Of a DNA stretch of 29,177 bases, positions 23,701-29,177 are shown one piece after another. The notes under the pieces are model-generated. The model had not been told where the DNA came from, made no database searches, and saw nothing but the letters and a program-made list of their open reading frames with translations. The number at the start of each line of letters is the position of its first letter. Position 1 is the first letter of the stretch. The stretch is from CAYSPT01 sp964432985 (lineage in GTDB: Bacteria; Muiribacteriota; CAYSPT01): the NCBI GenBank assembly GCA_964432985.1, contig CAYSPT010000064.1:1-29177 (forward strand). Reading direction: 5' to 3'. The translations under genes were made by a program, and so were the position numbers.

Positions 23701-25071
23701 CAGGAAAGCGAGGAACGGTACCGTTCACTCGTGGCCAATGTTCCCGGCGCCGTCTACCGCTGTGACGACAAGTGGACCATGCAGTTCATCAGCGATGTCG
23801 TTGGGGGAATAAGCGGTTACCCTTCTTCCGATTTTATTGATGATTCGGTGCGGAGCTTTGCCAGTATCATGCATCCCGAAGATGTGCCGATGATTGAAAA
23901 AGTAGCTGCGGACTGCCTGGCCAGAAACGTGCCCGTAGAAGTGGAATATCGAATTCTGCACGCCGATGGCGGTATCCGCTGGATCCACGACAAAGCGCAG
24001 GGAATTTGTGATGAATTCGGCAAACTCCTCTGGTTCGACGGGATGGTTTTCGACATCACCGGCAAGAAGCTTGCCGCGGAAGCGTTGCGCGAAAGTGAGG
24101 AGAAGTTCAAAAAAGTGGTTTCCACTTCATCCGACGCCATCATGGTGTTCGATGCGAAGACCCGGCGGTTCCTGGAGGTCAACGAGGCCTGTGAAAAGCT
24201 CTATGGATACAGCCGGGAAGAGTTCCTTAACAAAAAGCACTCTGACATTACTGCCGAAAAGAAAAAATCGGATAAATCCATTCTCGCTGCGGCAGCAGGC
24301 AAGCTCGATCACATTCCGCTTCGGTACCACCGTAAAAAGGACGGTACGGTGTTTCCGGTGGAGATCTCCGCCGGGCACTTCGAGTACCGTGGCCGGGCTG
24401 TGCTGTGCGGCGTGGTCAGGGACATTTCGGCCCGGCTCAGGCTTGAGCGGGAGATCGTGGAGATCAGCAGCCGGGAGCAGCAGAGAATCGGGCAGGACCT
24501 GCACGACGGGCTGGGGCAGGAGTTGACGGGTATCTCGTGCATGCTCAAGGCGCTGGAGGAATCCCTGAAGGAGAAGAAAGCTGAAGAAACCGGAGAGGTG
24601 TCGCGCATCCTCAAGCTGTTGGAGCAAACAATTGCGCAGACCCACGACCTGGCCCGGGGGCTTCATCCCGTGGACCTGGAAGACCGGGGTCTCATGGTGG
24701 CCCTGGGGCAGATGGGTGCCAAGATCAGCTCGCTGTATGAAATAAACTGTAATTATATCTGCGATGCAGATGTCGTTATCAAAGATCCCAATGTCTCTCT
24801 CAACCTCTACCGAATCGCCCAGGAAGCGGTGACCAACGCCGTCAAGCACAGTGAGGCCCGAAACATCGAAATTCTCCTGGATTTTGATGAGGAGCAGATC
24901 CTCCTCACGGTACAGGATGACGGGACGGGAATAGATCCCATACCGGATGAATCGGAGAGCATGGGGTTGCGGATCATGGAGTACCGGGCCAGCCAGTTCG
25001 GCGGCTCACTGTCAATCGAGCCCGCCCCCGACGGCGGCACCCTCATAACCTGCACCGTCCCCAGTCCTTGA
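20734..25071 (+). CDS. Multi-PAS/GAF sensor histidine kinase (NarX/HisKA_3 type)
   Basis: 1445 residues, no membrane helix, so a soluble cytoplasmic sensor. Domains in order: PAS (about 12-125), GAF (about 145-305), PAS (320-430), PAS (440-555), GAF (570-740), PAS (745-860), PAS (870-985), PAS (995-1115), PAS (1120-1235), HisKA_3 dimerisation helix and HATPase_c (1240-1445). The phosphorylated histidine is H1257 in QDLHDGLGQ. The N box is YRIAQEAVTNAVKHSEARN and the G box is VQDDGTGIDPIPDES. The first PAS carries a cysteine cluster (C52, C63, C66, C67, C78: YHGRNDPCANCC), which may bind metal, heme or respond to redox. No receiver or LuxR-type regulator is adjacent, so its partner is elsewhere; the only receiver piece in the window is the broken one at 11101. 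Two direct copies of agtccttgat surround its stop. Confidence 0.92.
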   Translation: MLKKTSLKKKTLAAMLTAVSDHMSMMDRDLNILWANDTAKRLFGDDLVGRKCYEAYHGRNDPCANCCIMNTFEGGDKCQHETQVVDKDGNVLHYHCSASVALRDENGQPTAILEISRNVTEQKRAMEHLKQADRALARRLFLEELMSAASGRFVGLYDMDEAIDETLQDIGTASGASRSYLFIFKANGILMDNTHEWCAPGVPPEKDNLQDLPSSTLPWWMKTLKQERLIHITDVDSLPEEAVAEREILQAQNIKSLIVIPVVIGGELSGFIGFDNVERSGIWNYEDISVLKMVSEIIGRALEYKRAEESLKESEERWRSLVQSAPETVVTLDRKHRISFINRTFPGITPEQILGKDIITLIPDEYQPEALRSLDQVFATGDPAVFECPGMAGIDPSWYQSRIGPIYKDGRVAAVVVVSTNITARKKLEEDLQQDNYMLQQTLFGLSDAAFLLDTEKVTIRDCNKAATKVFGYGREEMLGRNTAFLHVDDTSLGDFRKNLFPAIKKDGYLSGFEFTMKRKDGSVFPSEHGVMPINGIDGKRIGWVSVVRDITDRKRVKSSLERQLWELNFLNETAIEFSSINSMERLKNVICEKLKEFTGAMLTGMSLFDPATNSLHPEHLLSSSATLNTIHKIVGKKIKNMKFPVPPEMLRRMKEQRVERLAGLHELTFGTMPKPVNILVEKTLGIDGVYAILYAEGDNVLGTSMCLLPRGHVPLSLESLKTFAHLATTYLLRIQMEEELSRSEAKFKALYKAIPVPTFTWRRSGDDFELIDYNDEAIHFTGGEIKNFVGLKAGDMYRDRPDIQDDLKQVYETREAIDRDMTYRMKSSGEDRLLSVKCAFSEPDLVTVHSEDITDRTRAEEALRESEEQYRTLFKNTQEGIVETGLDGTVLSINAAGAAMFGFDSPEEAVGKQAADFYADPDQRRELLSDLKESGYIKSREMVMKKSDGSTCYFLVNITTEHNSTGRIQRIISFFADITERKMVEQAIQESEERYRSLVANVPGAVYRCDDKWTMQFISDVVGGISGYPSSDFIDDSVRSFASIMHPEDVPMIEKVAADCLARNVPVEVEYRILHADGGIRWIHDKAQGICDEFGKLLWFDGMVFDITGKKLAAEALRESEEKFKKVVSTSSDAIMVFDAKTRRFLEVNEACEKLYGYSREEFLNKKHSDITAEKKKSDKSILAAAAGKLDHIPLRYHRKKDGTVFPVEISAGHFEYRGRAVLCGVVRDISARLRLEREIVEISSREQQRIGQDLHDGLGQELTGISCMLKALEESLKEKKAEETGEVSRILKLLEQTIAQTHDLARGLHPVDLEDRGLMVALGQMGAKISSLYEINCNYICDADVVIKDPNVSLNLYRIAQEAVTNAVKHSEARNIEILLDFDEEQILLTVQDDGTGIDPIPDESESMGLRIMEYRASQFGGSLSIEPAPDGGTLITCTVPSP

Positions 25072-25082
25072 TAGTCCTTGAT

Positions 25083-25264
25083 GGGGTCAGGTCTTGCTTT
25101 TTAGCGTTTTGTCCTGGGAGGTAGATACCCAAGATGGTCTTTACTTTCTATATAACCTGTAGAACATGATTCAGTAACTGTGTTGGTCAATCCCACCCTC
25201 AAGCAAGTGCGGACAATGTCCGGTGGACATTGTCCGGGCGTAGAAAGTGAGTGGTCAGGTCTTG
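25083..25264. repeat. Direct repeats of the GGTCAGGTCTTG element around a perfect palindrome
   Basis: GGGGTCAGGTCTTG (25083-25096) and GTGGTCAGGTCTTG (25251-25264) are each followed by a near-identical TTTTAGCGTTTT segment. Between them, CGGACAATGTCC (25210-25221), GGT, and GGACATTGTCCG (25225-25236) form a perfect 12-bp stem with a 3-base loop. No T-run follows on either strand, so a simple terminator is unlikely. The 218-bp spacer between the kinase and the convergent secreted-protein gene contains nothing else recognisable. Confidence 0.7.
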
Positions 25265-25289
25265 CGTTTTAGCGTTTTTACGTTTTAGT

Positions 25290-26120
25290 TTATTCAACCT
25301 GGAACGTGTTGCTGTACAGGATGAGCCACTCCCCGTGTTTCTGGCGCTGGAACAGGTGCTTGATGCGGTACGTTCCGGAAGATAACGGTAGATATCCTTC
25401 TTCCGTCCATATAAGGGCTTGCCAGGAGAATGTCCGATTGTCCCCGTGCTGAAGCTCGCAGGGTGCGTCGATATCGTAGTCCACGTAAGGATTGTCTGCC
25501 GGAAGCGTTTTCCAGGTACCGGCTTCCTGCTGGAGTTCAACCGTATTTATCCCTACTCCCGGGGTTCCAGAGGCAAAATGGGAATAGATGGAGGCTCCCG
25601 CGTTGTTGGTGATAGTCACTGAGACCGGTTCTTGTGGCGCGTATGTTGCTTTTTCCGTGCTCAGGGTGACATCGTAGGCGGCCACCAATTCGATAAACCG
25701 ATTCGTACTCTCCGGGTTTAGAACTGAAATCCCCTTACCGGTCCAGCATTCGTTTATGTAGAATTCCCCCGGTTTTCCGGTCAGGCACAGGATGAGCTTG
25801 TTGCCCGTTTCGAACGTCGCCGGAAGCGGCTCAATCCGGTCCGGAAGGCAGGGCGGGGAAAGAGTGACATTCACTTCCACCGTCGCCGGCTCGTAATGCC
25901 CCTTGAGGACCTGGAGTACTCGCATGACTACCGGGTTGATGTTCTCCCGGGGCACCTTGATTTCGGTTATTACTCCCGCCAGGATGACAGACGAGTTCCT
26001 GATGAGATGGTCGTCTCCGCGTGGCGGCGGCAGCTTGGCCGGGACTGCCTGGACGGAAACCACGAGCAGAGTGACTGCCAGGATTATGAGGTACGCTATT
26101 ATCGTTCGCGCCGGTTTCAT
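25290..26120 (-). CDS. Secreted protein with NTR/TIMP-like and Ig-like domains
   Basis: 276 residues. A signal peptide (residues 1-25, hydrophobic IIAYLIILAVTLLVVSV, cleavage after VQA) predicts export. About 35-150 resembles an OB-fold inhibitor/netrin-like domain (SSVILAGVITEIKVP, VVMRVLQVLKGHYEPATVEV, KLILCLTGKPGEF). About 155-276 looks like an Ig-like beta-sandwich (VTLSTEKATYAPQEPVSVTI, YLPLSSGTYRIKHLF). Five cysteines could make disulfides. A strong AGGAGG ribosome site precedes the ATG, inside the sequence also seen in the 58-bp repeat array. It is downstream of the Hsp70-like gene on the same strand, separated only by that array. Function not known. Confidence 0.75.
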   Translation of the reverse strand: MKPARTIIAYLIILAVTLLVVSVQAVPAKLPPPRGDDHLIRNSSVILAGVITEIKVPRENINPVVMRVLQVLKGHYEPATVEVNVTLSPPCLPDRIEPLPATFETGNKLILCLTGKPGEFYINECWTGKGISVLNPESTNRFIELVAAYDVTLSTEKATYAPQEPVSVTITNNAGASIYSHFASGTPGVGINTVELQQEAGTWKTLPADNPYVDYDIDAPCELQHGDNRTFSWQALIWTEEGYLPLSSGTYRIKHLFQRQKHGEWLILYSNTFQVE

Positions 26121-26134
26121 ATCTCATCCTCCTC

Positions 26135-26424
26135 CTACAACTGATCTATGACGTTTGGGCCTATCGTCCATCGTTGGTCAAACATTTCACAACTACAACT
26201 GATCAATTACGTTTGGGCCTATCGTCCATAGTTGGTCAAATATTTCACAACTACAACTGATCAATTACGTTTGGGCCTATCGTCCATCGGAGGCCGATCA
26301 TCCTCCTCCTACAACTGATCAATTACGTTTGGGCTCATCGCTTATCGCCGGTCAATCATTTCACAACTACAACTGATCAATTACGTTTGGGCTCATCGCT
26401 TATCGCCGGTCAATCATTTTAAAT
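26135..26424. repeat. Five 58-bp tandem repeats extending the Hsp70-like gene's 3' end
   Basis: Units start at 26135, 26193, 26251, 26309 and 26367, exactly 58 bp apart. The sixth in phase (26425) is the last codons and stop of the Hsp70-like gene (ctatagctgatcaattac). Each unit opens with the reverse complement of that stop and last codons (ctacaactgatcaattac) and differs at a few bases. The third unit ends in tcctcctcct, matching the ribosome site of the next gene. The array fills the spacer between two genes in the same direction. Confidence 0.92.
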
Positions 26425-28605
26425 CTATAGCTGATCAATTACACCCAGGTCGTCGATCATAGTCATGACCAGGTCGTCCACGAACTGTTTAAGCAATTCT
26501 TCCTGACGTTCCAGGTCGTTTTCGATGGCTTTCAGAAGGGCCTTTTTTACTTCTGTTTTGGAGTCATCGATGATTTTTTTCAACTTGCGCTCCCCCAGGG
26601 CCCGTTTACTGAGCCAGGAGGGGATGTTGAATGATTCGGTGACCGACCGCGCTTTTTCTTTCCCCAGGGCCCAGGCCACCGCGGAGACGACCAGCCCGAT
26701 GAGAACGCCCAGGAGCAGGCCTTCGGGACCGGCCACGATCAGGGCCAGTCCCATCCCTCCGCACACGGTACTGATGATGGTGGTTATGACGATTGGGGTG
26801 ACCACTTTAAGAGCGAAAAGGTACGGATCTCCGGGGTCCACCGAATCGTCCGGGAGTTCGATGGTACCGCCCGATTCCACCGTGGGGACGTCGGTGGGTT
26901 CCCAGTGGATGTCCTTGCTGAAAAACCAGGCCGATATGATCTCGGTTACCCGGTGACTGATGACCGTCGTGAGTTCTGCCGAGCGGCTTTTCACCAGGTC
27001 CCGGACCGTGTCCTTGTTGACGATTATCTGCTGTTTTATCTGGAGTTTCAGGTCACGCAGCGTCCCGCCGCGGTCCCTGAACCCTTCCAGCAGGGGGCGG
27101 ATTTGGGTGTCGATGATCTGGCTGGTAATGGTTCGTGAGATAGCGGTGGCGAACTCGAAAACCGAGTCTTTGATAGTGTCGGTGATCTCACTCGATTTGG
27201 TGTGCTTTTCCGCTTTAAGTTCCCGGATCGACCGCTGGTGCCGGTTTTGCAGGACGGGCAGCAGTCCGATTCCTTCCCCGATGGCGCCGCGGGGATTGGC
27301 CGACTGGATGACGTGATGCGCACCCAGCCCCACCCGGTCAACCGCCATCTCTTTCACAAACGCCCAGTCACTGCTGCCGCCGGTGAGAATAATCCAGCGG
27401 ATATCTTCCGGCCGCACCTGACCTTGCCTCAACCCCCTGGTTATCACGTCTTCGAACCAGGCGAACAGGTCAACTTCCCGGCCATCGAGAAGCCGTTGAT
27501 GGTGCTTGTCGGCCGGGTCCGCGTCGGCCGGGTCCGCGTCGGTCGGGTTCGCATCGGCCGGGTCGGCGTCAGCCGGGTCGGTGTCAACAAGGTCCGCTTT
27601 GTTCTGGCCTGCTTTCTTGTCGGCGTCGGTCTTGGCGGCTGCTTTCTTGTCGGCGTCGGCCTTGGCGGCTGCGTTCTTGGCCGCCAGTGATCTGAGTTTT
27701 TCCAGGAGTTCCTCGCCGGGGCGGAAGTGGCGGCTCTTCTCCTCGAAGCGCTTCCAGGTGGCGGCGGTGAGGCTGCCGTAGCCGGGAACATTGAACCGGA
27801 AGGTTGCCGTTTTGTCCCGGTTCATGGTCTCGGAGAAGCGCTCTTTCATGTCGCGGCAGACCATCCAGTGGATGTAATATTCGTCCCCGCTCGCTTCCAG
27901 TTCATCCACCACGCCGGGATTCTCTTCGATGAACCACTGGAAGAACAGGTCGTCGAAGAGCCGTCCGCCCAGGAGCGGATCACCCCAGGCGTGTTTCACG
28001 TCCAACCGCAGCATGTAGGCCACGTCGCATGTGCCGCCGCCGAAGTCGATGACCAGCAGGCCGCTGCGGGCGTCACGGGGGGCGATGTCCCGCCGCACCA
28101 GGTGGTGGATCAGGGCCCCCACGGGCTCCTGCACGGTTTTGACAGTGCCGAATCCGGCCGCAGATGCGATTTTGCAGAGAGCGTCATTATATCCGGAGAT
28201 ACCGGTGGAGGGAACCCCAACCAGCACATCGAGCTCAGACGGCATCCGGGCCGACGGAAGCAGCGCCCGGCGGACAAGGTGAGCAGCCACGCTTTTCAGA
28301 AAAGCCCTGGCTTCCTCCTCCGCCTGGGGGCTGACCGAGATTTCCGGTTTGAACTGGGTGCTGAGACGCCAATTCTTTTTCTCGTGCGGAAGCGCCATCC
28401 CCCATTCCTGTTCAGCCTTGGCGCCAAAAGCCTTGACCCGCTGCTTCTCTTCTCCCCCCGGTTCCCACAGCACGGCGGTGGGCAGGACGGGACTGCCGTC
28501 GATGTGCACGGCGTTGGGGCTGGGAAAAGTGTGCGGGACCACGCAGAGATACGAGCTGCTGGTACCGAAATCAACGCCCAGGTAATGTTCGCAATCCCGT
28601 TCCAT
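26425..28605 (-). CDS. Hsp70-like ATPase with C-terminal membrane region
   Basis: 726 residues. The N-terminal actin/Hsp70 ATPase fold is complete in outline: phosphate-1 motif GVDFGTSSS (10-18), connect-1 region QEPVGALIHHL (159 on), phosphate-2 motif VIDFGGGTCDVA (185-196), adenosine motif WIILTGGSSDW (404-414). Between them, residues 308-368 are an Ala/Asp/Lys/Pro repeat insertion (KADADKKAAAKTDADKKA, then DPADADPADAN). In place of the peptide-binding domain, residues about 470-560 are amphipathic helices. About 597-648 is a glycine-rich membrane hairpin (VVTPIVITTIISTVCGGMG, LLLGVLIGLVVSAVAWAL), and a charged helical tail ends in MIDDLGVIDQL. It starts by a TAATG overlap with the upstream GrpE-like gene, so the two products are made together. 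The client is unknown. Confidence 0.88.
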   Translation of the reverse strand: MERDCEHYLGVDFGTSSSYLCVVPHTFPSPNAVHIDGSPVLPTAVLWEPGGEEKQRVKAFGAKAEQEWGMALPHEKKNWRLSTQFKPEISVSPQAEEEARAFLKSVAAHLVRRALLPSARMPSELDVLVGVPSTGISGYNDALCKIASAAGFGTVKTVQEPVGALIHHLVRRDIAPRDARSGLLVIDFGGGTCDVAYMLRLDVKHAWGDPLLGGRLFDDLFFQWFIEENPGVVDELEASGDEYYIHWMVCRDMKERFSETMNRDKTATFRFNVPGYGSLTAATWKRFEEKSRHFRPGEELLEKLRSLAAKNAAAKADADKKAAAKTDADKKAGQNKADLVDTDPADADPADANPTDADPADADPADKHHQRLLDGREVDLFAWFEDVITRGLRQGQVRPEDIRWIILTGGSSDWAFVKEMAVDRVGLGAHHVIQSANPRGAIGEGIGLLPVLQNRHQRSIRELKAEKHTKSSEITDTIKDSVFEFATAISRTITSQIIDTQIRPLLEGFRDRGGTLRDLKLQIKQQIIVNKDTVRDLVKSRSAELTTVISHRVTEIISAWFFSKDIHWEPTDVPTVESGGTIELPDDSVDPGDPYLFALKVVTPIVITTIISTVCGGMGLALIVAGPEGLLLGVLIGLVVSAVAWALGKEKARSVTESFNIPSWLSKRALGERKLKKIIDDSKTEVKKALLKAIENDLERQEELLKQFVDDLVMTMIDDLGVIDQL
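27500..27690. repeat. Coding minisatellites in the Hsp70-like gene
   Basis: About six 15-bp units of a GGCCGGGTCCGCGTC type (27500-27595) and two 30-bp units (about 27610-27680, ttcttgtcggcgtcgg...) encode the DPADA and ADADKKAAAK repeats. Length is a multiple of three, so the frame is kept. Copy number is likely to vary between strains. Confidence 0.75.
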
Positions 28606-29177
28606 TATGTCTCTCTTTTCCTGGTTATCTTGCCTTTTAACGCCACGGTCCCGTTTTGCAAAACGGGCTTCTCAAGGACCCGGTAGGGATCGCCCGGTTT
28701 GATCAAGCCGATTACTTCGTAGTGCTGAAGCAGTGTCTCTTCGTAAACGCGCCCGGTGTCGTCCGGCTGGATGTCGAAGCCGGCGTTGTTGAACTCCTGT
28801 ACCAGCTCTTCGGCGGTGCTGACGACACCGTCTCTGTCGGAGTTTTTGGCTGACTGGGTGAGTTTTTCCAGTACCCGGAGCATCTGCGGTGGAAGCGCGT
28901 ACTCGTTTTCATCTGTCTCTTTTTGGGGAACCAAAGCAGCGTAGAGGACCAGCAGGATGAGAAGATCGGCGTGGTGCCGGAGCCAGGCGTGGATGGCCGA
29001 CCGTATGTTCTGCTGCAATTGGTCCTGCCCGTAGAAAGCCGTTGGTACCGCGCACTGAAGGACGATGATCCCGGTTATGTACAGGACTATGCGCCTGATT
29101 TTACTGATAAGGCCGTCGCCGGGAAGCCGGCCGGTGAGGTAGTTTTTCACCGCCCGCCATGGACTGGTGGCTCCCAG
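28605..29177 (-). CDS. GrpE-like membrane-anchored partner of the Hsp70-like protein (5' end open)
   Basis: The frame is open to the window edge, so the start may lie outside; GTG at 29148-29150 would give 181 residues. Two hydrophobic segments (about IVLYITGIIVLQCAVPTAFY and LLILLVLYAALV) precede a soluble part. MLRVLEKLTQSAKNSDRDGV and VSTAEELVQEFNNAGFDI, then LLQHYEVIGLIKPGDPYRVL and EKPVLQNGTV, follow the order of GrpE: helical pair, short linker, and the beta head with its G-x-V-L-x-x-A-x-V-type strand. GrpE exchanges nucleotide on Hsp70, and this gene overlaps the Hsp70-like start by one base (TAATG). That makes the assignment reasonable, but the similarity is by eye and weak. Confidence 0.55.
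   Translation of the reverse strand: MGATSPWRAVKNYLTGRLPGDGLISKIRRIVLYITGIIVLQCAVPTAFYGQDQLQQNIRSAIHAWLRHHADLLILLVLYAALVPQKETDENEYALPPQMLRVLEKLTQSAKNSDRDGVVSTAEELVQEFNNAGFDIQPDDTGRVYEETLLQHYEVIGLIKPGDPYRVLEKPVLQNGTVALKGKITRKRET

Noticed and set aside
25210..25236. Rho-independent terminator
   Set aside because: Strong stem but no T-run after it on either strand.
26135..26424. CRISPR array
   Set aside because: Units are contiguous 58-bp tandem copies with no unique spacers between them, and the last unit is a coding gene end.
27727..28686. 319-aa plus-strand frame
   Set aside because: Antisense shadow of the Hsp70-like gene, which has clear ATPase motifs on the minus strand.

Overview
The window looks like a scaffold from a metagenome or draft assembly of a Gram-negative, flagellated, moderately GC-rich bacterium, probably uncultured. 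Evidence for this: a FlaG gene behind a sigma-54-type promoter, type II fatty-acid-like lipid enzymes, several secreted or membrane proteins, and two scaffold gaps of exactly 100 N. Phylum cannot be fixed from the sequence; a Desulfobacterota-like or candidate-phylum organism is a guess. No rRNA, tRNA, CRISPR array or intact transposase gene was seen.

Layout. 1-8269 (+, with one minus-strand gene inside) is a lipid or polyene-type biosynthetic region. It has two CrtI/phytoene-desaturase-like flavoproteins, a FabG ketoreductase, a FabZ-like dehydratase, a FabI-like enoyl reductase and an Sfp-type phosphopantetheinyl transferase. A zinc-ribbon/pilin-like membrane protein (-) and flaG (+) sit in the middle. 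A D-aminoacylase-like amidohydrolase (8253-9926, -) converges on the transferase gene and overlaps it by 17 bp. A hepT-mntA toxin-antitoxin pair (9987-10677, -) follows. Next is a scar (10933-11255) where the 5' ends of two unrelated genes meet head to head. From 11470 to 20499 there is a plus-strand series: histidine phosphatase, proline-rich TPR sulfotransferase, membrane protein, secreted TPR protein, malto-oligosyltrehalose trehalohydrolase (treZ), and a second membrane protein. A 218-bp MITE-like element separates this from a 1445-aa PAS/GAF sensor histidine kinase. The last 4 kb (-) carry a GrpE-like membrane protein, an Hsp70-like ATPase with a membrane C-terminus, and a secreted protein.

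The most unusual property is how often the ends of genes are repeated in the adjacent spacer. Start or stop segments are copied in tandem at 66-181 (58 bp), 5074-5186 (44 bp x3), 6628/6687 (59 bp), 7506/7567 (61 bp) and 26135-26425 (58 bp, six units). Low-complexity insertions also occur inside several proteins, often just before the C-terminus. REP-type hairpins and a GGGGTCAGGTCTTG element family fill other spacers, and one of these elements forms the N-terminal codons of the amidohydrolase.

The first N gap is an assembly artefact. The 55 bases on its two sides are identical, and removing 155 bp restores one intact reading frame.

Most promising biology: (1) the desaturase/FAS-II/PPTase set, which may build an unusual unsaturated or cyclised lipid; (2) the membrane-tethered GrpE-like/Hsp70-like pair; (3) the repeat-generating process acting on gene boundaries.
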